DNA of 64,000 nucleotides, from contig NZ_JASISW010000011.1 of assembly GCF_030063335.1 (NCBI RefSeq), forward strand, positions 1 through 64,000. Reading direction: 5' to 3'. The notes beneath the pieces were generated by a model. That model did no database searches, was not told the origin of the DNA, and was given only the letters and a program-made list of their open reading frames with translations. This DNA comes from Rhodococcus sp. G-MC3 (lineage in GTDB: Bacteria > Actinomycetota > Actinomycetes > Mycobacteriales > Mycobacteriaceae). The position numbers and the translations under genes were made by a program. Shown here piece after piece: positions 34,382-42,800 of the stretch (the stretch's first letter is position 1; each line of letters begins with the position of its first letter).

Positions 34382-36183
34382 GACAACGAACCCATACGGA
34401 AATATCCGTTTCTGATCCGGCTCCAGTCGGTCGCGTTCTCTCCTTGTTTCACCCTTATCGGGCCCGCATCTCGGTCGTCACCGCGATCATCGTCTTCAGT
34501 GCCATCGTGGCGCTCGCATCGCCACTCCTTCTTCGCGAACTGCTCGATCACGCCATCCCTGATCGCGACGTCACCCTCGTCTCGCTGATCGCCGTGGGGA
34601 TGATCGCAGTCGCCGTCGTCACCAACACCCTCGGCGTCGTGCAGACCTGGATGTCCAACAGCGTGGGGCAGAAGCTCATGCACGATCTGCGCGTGGCCGT
34701 GTACGGCCATCTGCAGAAGCAATCGCTCGGATTCTTCGCCCGCACACGGACTGGCGAAGTTCAGTCTCGCATCGCCAACGACATCGGCGGCATGCAGTCC
34801 GTCGTCACCAACACCGCAACGTCCATCGCGCAGAACGCTACGACCGTTGTTGCCACCGTCGTCGCCCTCTTCCTGCTCGACTGGCGGCTGGCCCTGTTCT
34901 CGTTGATAATCCTGCCGGTGTTCGTGCGGATCGCCCGCCGAATCGGCAACGAGCGCCGCAAGATCAGCACACGACGGCAGAAGTTGCTGAGCGAACTCTC
35001 GGTTCAGATCGAGGAATCGTTGTCCGTCAGCGGAATTCTGCTCGGCAAAACAACGGGATCTGCCGGGGTACTCACCGATCAGTTCTCGCGACGGTCGGAC
35101 GAGGTCGCCGACGTCGAATTGAAAGCAATGATGGCAGGAAAGTGGCGAATGGCGAGTATGCAGATCAGCTTCGCGATCATGCCCGCGCTCGTCTACTGGT
35201 TCGCCGGCATCACGATCGGTAACGGAAGTGCCCTCACCGTCGGTACGTTGGTGGCATTCACAACGCTGCAAACTCAACTGTTCCGGCCAACGATGCAGCT
35301 CCTCAACACCGGCGTCGAGGTGCAGAGTTCTCTTGCCCTGTTCGGTCGCGTCTTCGAATATCTCGACTTGCCGATCGACATCGCCGAACCGACCCATCCG
35401 AGAGCGCTCGACCGCAACGACGTTCGGGGCGACATGGTGTTCGAGCACGTTGGATTCACCTATGTGGACGCATCCACTCCGACGCTGTCGGACATCGATA
35501 TCGATGTACCCGCAGGCACAACCCTCGCCCTCGTCGGATCCACGGGATCCGGCAAGACCACCCTCGGGTATCTCGCGGCCCGGTTGCACGACCCCAGCAG
35601 TGGGCGAATCACCATCGACGGCACCGATCTTCGCGATCTCTCGACCGCCACGGTCGCCGACCTCGTCGGTGTGGTGTCGCAGGAGACCTACCTGTTCCAC
35701 ACGACGATTCGTGAAAACCTGCGGTTCGCGAAACCGGACGCGACCGACGAGGAGATCGAGCGTGCTGCACGGATCGCGCAGATCCACGACTTCATCGCCG
35801 GACTGGACGACGGCTACGACACGGTGGTCGGCGAGCGCGGTTACCGATTCTCCGGCGGCGAGAAACAACGCCTTGCAATCGCCCGCACAGTCATGCGCAA
35901 CCCGCCGATCCTCGTTCTCGACGAGGCGACGAGCGCACTCGACAACAGCACCGAGCGCGCACTTCAGACCGCACTCGACGAATTGATGAAGGGTCGCACG
36001 ACAATCCTCATCGCTCACCGACTCTCGACTGTTCGAAGTGCCGATCGAATTGCCGTGATCGATCATGGACGTGTGCTGGAATCCGGGACTCACGAGGCCT
36101 TGATGGACACCGGCGGCCGATACGCCGAACTGGTGCGAGCATCCGACGAAGCCGCAGCACCACACGATCGCGTCGCTGCGTAG
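34351..36183 (+). CDS. ABC exporter, fused permease-ATPase (multidrug type)
   Basis: 610 aa from TTG 34351, or 603 aa from TTG 34372. N-terminal ABC_membrane type-1 domain with six hydrophobic helices (residues about 30-320), then an ATPase domain: Walker A GSTGSGKTT (about 395), Q-loop SQETYLFH, signature FSGGEKQRLAIAR, Walker B ILVLDEATSALD and switch IAHRLSTV. Single-polypeptide half-transporter that works as a homo- or heterodimer; adjacency to MarR suggests drug or lipid export. The start carries a 21-bp-period tandem duplication. Confidence 0.93.
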   Translation: MESQQVYLESRQRTHTEISVSDPAPVGRVLSLFHPYRARISVVTAIIVFSAIVALASPLLLRELLDHAIPDRDVTLVSLIAVGMIAVAVVTNTLGVVQTWMSNSVGQKLMHDLRVAVYGHLQKQSLGFFARTRTGEVQSRIANDIGGMQSVVTNTATSIAQNATTVVATVVALFLLDWRLALFSLIILPVFVRIARRIGNERRKISTRRQKLLSELSVQIEESLSVSGILLGKTTGSAGVLTDQFSRRSDEVADVELKAMMAGKWRMASMQISFAIMPALVYWFAGITIGNGSALTVGTLVAFTTLQTQLFRPTMQLLNTGVEVQSSLALFGRVFEYLDLPIDIAEPTHPRALDRNDVRGDMVFEHVGFTYVDASTPTLSDIDIDVPAGTTLALVGSTGSGKTTLGYLAARLHDPSSGRITIDGTDLRDLSTATVADLVGVVSQETYLFHTTIRENLRFAKPDATDEEIERAARIAQIHDFIAGLDDGYDTVVGERGYRFSGGEKQRLAIARTVMRNPPILVLDEATSALDNSTERALQTALDELMKGRTTILIAHRLSTVRSADRIAVIDHGRVLESGTHEALMDTGGRYAELVRASDEAAAPHDRVAA

Positions 36184-36218
36184 CCTTCGGTACGAACCGG
36201 AACCGAAGGGGACAGAAG

Positions 36219-36833
36219 ATTCTCACCATCGAGGCACAGGTCGAGGCCGAGATCGAGATCAAGAAATCCAAATTTCTCGCCACGATCGCGCGGGCGAGTT
36301 CCGAGGACGAGGCCCGTGCGATCGTCGCTGCTGCACGGTCGGCGAATCCTGCGGCGCGACATCACTGTTCGGCATTCGTCATCGGCGACCGTCTGCGTAT
36401 CGAACGATCCAGCGACGACGGTGAACCGAGCGGGACCGCAGGCGCCCCGATGCTCGAGGTGCTCAGAGGGCACGATCTGACAAACGTTGCCGCCGTCGTC
36501 ACGCGTTATTTCGGGGGAACGAAACTGGGGACCGGTGGTTTGGCCAGGGCCTATGCAGGTGCAGTGTCCGAGGCCCTTCTTGCTGCACGGTTGATGCGCC
36601 GAGAAGAACGCGAACTGATCGGCGTCGAACTCGACCATGCCGAGGTGGGTCGCATCGAATCGGAATTGCGCGGACGAGGTATCGACGTCATATCCATCGA
36701 CTATGCAGAGCTGGCCCTGTTGACCGTTGCGGCCCGCAATGCCGACGAGGTGGACGGGGTGCTGGCGAGCTTGACCTCCGGCACCGCTCGCCCTGAACGC
36801 ATCGGTACGTTTTTCCGCGAGGTGCCGCGGTAG
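36219..36833 (+). CDS. YigZ/IMPACT-family protein, probable ATT start
   Basis: 204 aa. EIEIKKSKFLATIARA, ARHHCSAFVIGD, RSSDDGEPSGTAGAPMLEVL and VVTRYFGGTKLGTGGLARAYAGAVSEAL are diagnostic of the YigZ family, which binds translation factors or regulates Pro-dipeptidase-like functions by analogy. No ATG, GTG or TTG exists in frame near the conserved N-terminus. ATT at 36219 stands 7 bp after AAGGGG and yields xLTIEAQVEAE, aligning with the usual start of homologues, so a rare ATT initiation codon is proposed. An ATG internal start at 36450 would delete a third of the domain. Confidence 0.82.
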   Translation: MLTIEAQVEAEIEIKKSKFLATIARASSEDEARAIVAAARSANPAARHHCSAFVIGDRLRIERSSDDGEPSGTAGAPMLEVLRGHDLTNVAAVVTRYFGGTKLGTGGLARAYAGAVSEALLAARLMRREERELIGVELDHAEVGRIESELRGRGIDVISIDYAELALLTVAARNADEVDGVLASLTSGTARPERIGTFFREVPR

Positions 36834-37015
36834 CTCCTACCACGAACCACCGACCGAACGACGGTCGTTCATGCCCGCCACCGGCCGGTGATCCACAGGT
36901 AGGGCACTCATCCACAGATGTCGATCGACGCCGTTTTTCACCTCGTAATCGCGCAACACTCGTGGATGAACGGGCCGGGAACCACTCGACCCGACACGAC
37001 GGCGGGGGAGCGAAA

Positions 37016-37516
37016 ATGTACGAGGCACAATGTGCAGTGGTGGGCACCGTGATCACCAACCCAGTGAAGCGAGTGACCAGCTCGGGGGAAGAGGTGTTGA
37101 GCTTCCGGATGGCGAGCAACGCACGTCGTCAGGACCGCGCAACCGGCGAGTGGACCGACGGTGGCACGCTCTTCCTGACTGTCACCTGTTGGCGACGTCT
37201 GGTGAAGGGAGTCGGAGGCTCTCTGATGAAAGGTGATGCTGTTCTCGCCTACGGGCAACTCCGCACGAACGAGTACACGACACGCGAAGGCGTCGAACGG
37301 TCCGGCCTGGAGATGACAGCCACTGCAGTCGGTCCGGATCTGGCGCGGTGCATCGTCAAAGTCGAACGATCCAGGACGATCTCGTCCTTGTCGCCCACCG
37401 ATGGCCTCGGCGAGGGAGAAGCCGCGGAGGAGGCCGACATCCGGGGTGACTCCGAAGTCGGTTCGGGCGAGGACACCGCAGCGATCGAGCGGGAAGTCGT
37501 CGGCGCAGGCGCGTAG
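37016..37516 (+). CDS. ssb: Single-stranded DNA-binding protein paralogue
   Basis: 166 aa from ATG 37016 with a GGGGGAG ribosome site. OB-fold SSB core (VGTVITNPVKRVTSSGEEVLSFRMASN, FLTVTCWRRLVKGVGGSLMKGDAVLAYGQLRTNEY) is followed by an acidic tail, but the end REVVGAGA lacks the DxxxPF tip of the essential SSB. This is the second, non-canonical SSB of actinobacteria (Rv2478c-like by position next to ettA). Confidence 0.88.
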   Translation: MYEAQCAVVGTVITNPVKRVTSSGEEVLSFRMASNARRQDRATGEWTDGGTLFLTVTCWRRLVKGVGGSLMKGDAVLAYGQLRTNEYTTREGVERSGLEMTATAVGPDLARCIVKVERSRTISSLSPTDGLGEGEAAEEADIRGDSEVGSGEDTAAIEREVVGAGA

Positions 37517-37550
37517 AGCAAGAGTTCTGCCGACCTCATAATCGCTCGTC

Positions 37551-37589
37551 ACAGCCGGACCCGAGAAGCACCGTTTCGGGTCCGGCTGT
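37551..37589 (+). terminator. Hairpin terminator after the ssb paralogue
   Basis: ACAGCCGGACCCGA (37551-37564) pairs exactly with TCGGGTCCGGCTGT (37576-37589) around an 11-base loop. No U-tract, as is common in actinobacteria. Confidence 0.7.
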
Positions 37590-37669
37590 CACGAGTCCCC
37601 AGCCTTCCTCGTTCTCGACACCCTGTCTCGATGGTGTCGGAGGAGGCTCGGACCGATAAGCTGGCCGGC

Positions 37670-39349
37670 ATGGCGGAATTCATTTACACCATGAAGAAGG
37701 TGCGCAAGGCGCACGGCGACAAGGTCATCCTCGACGACGTCACGATGAGCTTCTATCCAGGAGCCAAGATCGGTGTCGTCGGCCCCAACGGCGCCGGCAA
37801 GTCCAGCATTCTGAAGATCATGGCCGGGATCGACCAGCCAGGAAACGGTGAAGCGTTTCTCGCCCCCGGGGCATCGGTCGGCATCCTCATGCAGGAACCG
37901 GTTCTCGACGACACGAAGACTGTCCGCGAGAACGTCGAAGACGGCCTCGGTGAGACGATGGTCCAGCTCAAGCGCTACAACGAGATTGCCGAGCTCATGG
38001 CAACGGACTACTCGGACGAACTCATGGAAGAGATGGGCGAGCTTCAGGAGAAGCTCGACCACGCCGACGCCTGGGAGATCGATTCCCAGCTCGAGCAGGC
38101 AATGGACGCGCTGCGTTGCCCGCCGCCCGAGTCGGGCGTCACCAACCTCTCCGGTGGTGAAAAACGCCGTGTCGCGCTGTGCAAGCTGCTGCTGAGCAAG
38201 CCCGACCTACTACTCCTCGACGAGCCCACGAACCACCTCGACGCCGAATCGGTGCTGTGGCTCGAGCAGCACCTTTCCGCGTATTCCGGTGCGATTCTCG
38301 CCGTGACACACGACCGGTACTTCCTCGATCACGTCGCGCAGTGGATCGCCGAAGTCGACCGTGGACACCTGTACCCCTACGAGGGCAACTACTCGACCTA
38401 CCTGGAGAAGAAGGCCGAACGCCTCGAAGTCTCGGGCAAGAAGGACCAAAAGCTGCAGAAGCGTCTCAAGGACGAACTGGCCTGGGTTCGTTCCGGTGCG
38501 AAGGCTCGGCAGGCGAAGAGCAAGTCTCGTCTGGCGCGCTACGACGAGATGGTTGCCGAGTCCGAGAAGACCAGGAAGTTGGACTTCGACGAGATCCAGA
38601 TCCCCAACCCGCCGCGTCTCGGCGATGTCGTGGTCGAGGTCAAGAGCTTGGACAAGGGTTACGACGGCCGGGTGCTCATCAAGGACCTGTCGTTCACGTT
38701 GCCGCGCAATGGCATCGTCGGCGTCATCGGGCCCAACGGTGTCGGTAAGACGACGCTGTTCAAGACCATCGTCGGACTCGAAGAGCCGGACGGCGGCGAG
38801 GTCAAGGTCGGTCAGACGGTCAAGCTGAGCTACGTCGACCAGAACCGTTCCGGAATCGATTCGAAGAAGACTGTCTGGGAGACGGTGTCCGACGGGCTCG
38901 ACTTCATTCAGGTCGGTAGCTCCGAGTTCCCGTCGCGCGCCTACATCAGCTCGTTCGGATTCAAGGGTCACGATCAGCAGAAGCCCGCGGGCGTGCTGTC
39001 CGGTGGTGAGCGGAACCGTCTGAACCTGGCGATGACGCTGAAGCAGGGCGGAAACCTGATTCTGCTCGACGAGCCGACCAACGACCTCGACGTCGAAACT
39101 CTCGGATCGCTCGAGAACGCACTCGAAGAATTTCCCGGTTGCGCAGTGGTCATTTCGCACGACCGGTGGTTCCTCGACCGCACGTGTACCCACATCCTGG
39201 CGTGGGAAGGTGGCTTCGGCGACAACGAAGCAGCCTGGTACTGGTACGAGGGCAACTTCGAGGGCTACGAGGCCAACAAGGTCGAGCGACTCGGACCGGA
39301 CGCTGCCCGTCCGCACCGTGTCACTCACCGCAAGCTGACGAGGGACTGA
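37670..39349 (+). CDS. ettA: Energy-dependent translational throttle protein EttA (ABC-F)
   Basis: 559 aa from ATG 37670. Two ABC domains without membrane helices: Walker A GPNGAGKSS and GPNGVGKTT, signatures LSGGEKRR and LSGGERNR, Walker B LLLLDEPTNHLD and LILLDEPTNDLD. The linker with LEKKAERLEVSGKKDQKLQKRLKDELAWVRSG is typical of EttA, as is the first line EFIYTMKKVRKAHGDK. It binds the ribosomal E site and gates the first elongation steps by ATP/ADP ratio. The thioesterase gene follows after 3 bp. Confidence 0.95.
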   Translation: MAEFIYTMKKVRKAHGDKVILDDVTMSFYPGAKIGVVGPNGAGKSSILKIMAGIDQPGNGEAFLAPGASVGILMQEPVLDDTKTVRENVEDGLGETMVQLKRYNEIAELMATDYSDELMEEMGELQEKLDHADAWEIDSQLEQAMDALRCPPPESGVTNLSGGEKRRVALCKLLLSKPDLLLLDEPTNHLDAESVLWLEQHLSAYSGAILAVTHDRYFLDHVAQWIAEVDRGHLYPYEGNYSTYLEKKAERLEVSGKKDQKLQKRLKDELAWVRSGAKARQAKSKSRLARYDEMVAESEKTRKLDFDEIQIPNPPRLGDVVVEVKSLDKGYDGRVLIKDLSFTLPRNGIVGVIGPNGVGKTTLFKTIVGLEEPDGGEVKVGQTVKLSYVDQNRSGIDSKKTVWETVSDGLDFIQVGSSEFPSRAYISSFGFKGHDQQKPAGVLSGGERNRLNLAMTLKQGGNLILLDEPTNDLDVETLGSLENALEEFPGCAVVISHDRWFLDRTCTHILAWEGGFGDNEAAWYWYEGNFEGYEANKVERLGPDAARPHRVTHRKLTRD

Positions 39350-39352
39350 CTC

Positions 39353-39787
39353 TTGGCCACGAGGAAGTTCGAGTACAGCCTTCAGGTTCGCTGGAGCGAC
39401 TCGGATCGACTCGGGCACGTCAACAACACCCGGTTCGTCGAATATTTGCAGGAAGCGCGCGCTCACTTCATCACCGAGTGCCTGTTGGCGGCAGAGGGAA
39501 CGCGGGGAGCGACTGTCGTCCGAAAGCTGACGGTCGACTTCCTGCGTCCGATATTCGACGAGTCCGGCCCGCTTCTGATCGGGGTGTCGATTTCTCGGAT
39601 CGGTCGCACGTCGTTCGGCGTTCTGCACGTCGTCAGAGATGTAAACGGTGCGGTGTGCGCTGAGGCGGAAGCCGTCATGGTCACGTTCGACTTGGATTCC
39701 CAATCGTCTCGCCGCGTGACGGACCGTGAAAGAGCCGTGTTGGCCGAGTACATGGACGCGCCTCACACTCGGCCGGAAACCGAGTAA
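39353..39787 (+). CDS. Acyl-CoA thioesterase, hotdog fold (4HBT/YbgC type)
   Basis: 144 aa from TTG 39353, 3 bp after the ettA stop, so translation is likely coupled. VRWSDSDRLGHVNNTRFVEYLQEARAHF is the hotdog thioesterase active-site stretch with the D-x-x-GHVNN pattern. Substrate not predictable. A paralogue with the same motif lies on the far side of gdh (44795). Confidence 0.88.
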   Translation: MATRKFEYSLQVRWSDSDRLGHVNNTRFVEYLQEARAHFITECLLAAEGTRGATVVRKLTVDFLRPIFDESGPLLIGVSISRIGRTSFGVLHVVRDVNGAVCAEAEAVMVTFDLDSQSSRRVTDRERAVLAEYMDAPHTRPETE

Positions 39788-39888
39788 CCCACACCCCCAT
39801 CCGGCGGGCTGATCCCCGATAGGCTCGTCTGGGCGAGAGCGGCTGTACGGCCGCAGAAGACGATCCTCACAAGGGAGTGGTTCAACAC

Positions 39889-42800
39889 ATGCCGAACTCG
39901 GCGGGCACGACGGATCTTCACCACAACGATCCGGACAGGTGGACGAGCGAACTGCCGGGGGAGTTGGTCAGGCGGCTCCCTGAGGTCAAAGCCGCGTATT
40001 TCGCGCACGTCGATCTCGACGACCTCGCCGCGACCGTAGCCGATCCTGAGCATTCGATGTTCCGGCAGCACTTGCAGTTGGCTGCCCGGCGGTCCGCGGG
40101 TCACGCCAACGTCCGGCTCCATCTGCCGGACGAGGCGTCGGGAAGCGGGCTTGCCCTGCAGATTGTCACAGACGACATGCCGCTGCTGGTGGAGTCCGTT
40201 GTATCGCAACTGTCGAGGCTCGGCGTCGACGTCACCGAGATCGTCCATCCCATCCTGGCGGTGTCTCGCGATGTCGACGGAACTTTGACAAGTGTCGGAA
40301 CGGGCGAGGCGACGACTCGCGAGTCCTGGATGCATCTGCAGTTGAATCCTGCGGTGGCGCCCGCCATCCTCGACGGCCTCGGCAATGCGATAGCCGGGGT
40401 GCTGAACGACGTGCGCGAGGTCGTCGCGGATACAACTGCGATGCGCGCAGTTCAAAACGATGTTGCTCGGACACTTGAATCTGCGGCCGATGGTCGAGAG
40501 GACGGTTCTGCATCCGAGCTCCGCGACGCGGCCAAACTTCTCGGCTGGCTCGCCGACGGTCACTACACACTGCTCGGGTATCGCCGCTATGACGTCACGG
40601 TCCATTCCGACGGTTCGATGCGTGCGGTGTCCGACGACACCAGCGGGCTCGGCGTGCTGCGCCACGAACTTCCGCTCGGGCATGACTCCTGGGCACTGGA
40701 CAACCGAACCGAACTGGTCAACCTCACACAGGGTTCGTCGCCTGCCACCGTGCACCGCGCCGTGTACCCGTACTTCGTCACGCTGTTCGACTCCTCGGCG
40801 CCGGAATTGGGCGAGCACCGCTTCGTCGGCGTCTTCACTGTGACTGCACTGCACGAGAACGTGCTGGACATTCCGGTGATCGAAGGCCGTGTCCGTTCGG
40901 CCATCGACCGCGCGGGATACGACGCCGGTTCGTTCTCGGGGCAGGCGATGCTTGAAGTACTACAGTCGATGCCGCGCTCGGAGCTGTTCGCGACCGGTGC
41001 GGATTCCCTGTTCGACACCGCGACTGCCGTGCTGGCCATAGGCCGCAGACGCAAGGTCAAGGTGTTCCTGCGCAAGGATTCGGGCAGCGCCTTCGTCTCC
41101 GCGTTGGTCTACCTACCGCGTGATCGATACACCACGCGTGTTCGTCTGGCAGTTCAGGATTGTCTGATGCGTGAACTCGGCGGTTCCGGCATCGACTACA
41201 CCGCGCGTGTCACCGAGTCCGACCTTGCGCTTCTGCACGTCACGGTCCGGAGAGACCGAGATGTCTCGACGGGAGGGGTCGACCTCTCGCAGAGCAATAT
41301 CGCACGAATCGAAGCGCTGCTCACCGAGACGATCAGAACCTGGGAAGATTCACTCGGAGACTCGGTCTCGCGCAGCGACGTCGACTCCGTGGTGGCGTCC
41401 CGCTACGCCGAAGCCCTTCCCGAGGCCTACAAGCAGGACTTCGGCCCGGATCGTGCAGTGTCCGACATCGCGCGGTTCGAGGCGTTGGCCGACGGCGCGA
41501 TCGATATGCAGCTCTACCGGAACGCAGACTCGGAAGTCGGAAGTTGGCGCTTCAGTCTGTACATCGGAGGTCGGGGAGTATCGCTCAGTCAGGTACTACC
41601 CGTGCTTCAGAGCCTCGGCGTCGAGGTGGACGACGAGCGACCGTACCAGGTTGTCCGGCCGGACGGAATGCAGTGCTGGATCTATGATTTCGGAGTTTCC
41701 GCCTCCCGCGAAATGCTCATGGGGTCGATCGAAGGTGATCTGGATTCGGAACTGCAGGGAGCAGGTGCGGCAGATCGCGAGTCGCGGGTGCAATTGCGAT
41801 TCACCGACGCGTTCACCGCCGTATGGGAAGGCAGATCCGAAGCGGACCGGTTCAACGAACTTGTCATGCGCGCCGGCGTCGGCTGGCGGCAGGCGCAGAT
41901 TCTGCGCGCCTACGCCAAGTATCTGCGCCAGGCAAACTTTCTATACAGTCAGTTCAACATCGAGGGTGTGTTGCTGGCCCACCCGCGTACCGCGCGCCTT
42001 CTCATCTCGCTGTTCGAGTCGCAATTCGACCCCGATGGTGCCGCCGACTCGCGATCCGAAGAACTCGGTGACGAGCTCAGGACGCTTATCGACAAGGTCG
42101 TCAGCCTCGACGCCGACCGAATTTTGCGCGCGATCTTCGAGCTGATCACGGCAACGCTGCGCACCAACTTCTACGTGGTGGACGGCACGGGGTCGCCACG
42201 GGAGTTCTTGTCGCTCAAGCTCGATCCCCAGTCGATCGCAGAGCTGCCCAAGCCGAGACCGAAATTCGAGATCTTCGTCTACTCGCCTCGGGTCGAAGGC
42301 GTGCATCTACGGTTCGGTTCGGTTGCGCGCGGCGGACTGCGTTGGTCCGATCGCCGCGAGGACTTCCGCACCGAGATTCTGGGCCTCGCCAAGGCCCAGA
42401 TGGTGAAGAACGCAGTGATCGTGCCGGTGGGCGCAAAAGGTGGGTTCGTCGTGAAGCGGCCACCTGCTGTAACCGGGGACGCCGCCGTCGATCGCACAGC
42501 GACTGCGCAGGAGGGCCAGGCCTGCTACCGGTTGTTCATCGCGGGCTTGCTCGACGTAACCGATAACCTCGACCGCACCACGGGATCGGTGCTGCCACCC
42601 GAGCGCGTGGTTCGCCGTGACGGCGACGACACCTACCTCGTCGTCGCCGCTGACAAAGGAACGGCGACGTTCTCCGACCTCGCCAACGCAGTTGCCGGCG
42701 AGTACGGCTTCTGGCTCGGTGACGCGTTTGCATCGGGTGGTTCGGCGGGGTACGACCACAAGGCGATGGGCATCACCGCCAAAGGCGCGTGGGAAAGTGT

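Noticed and set aside
34333-36165. 610-aa open frame on the minus strand across the ABC exporter
   Set aside because: Antisense shadow; the + strand carries all ABC motifs in order, and the antisense product is His/Asp/Glu-rich with no recognisable fold.
38210-39766. 518-aa minus-strand open frame across ettA and the thioesterase
   Set aside because: Spans two real genes of the opposite strand; composition typical of antisense frames of high-GC DNA.
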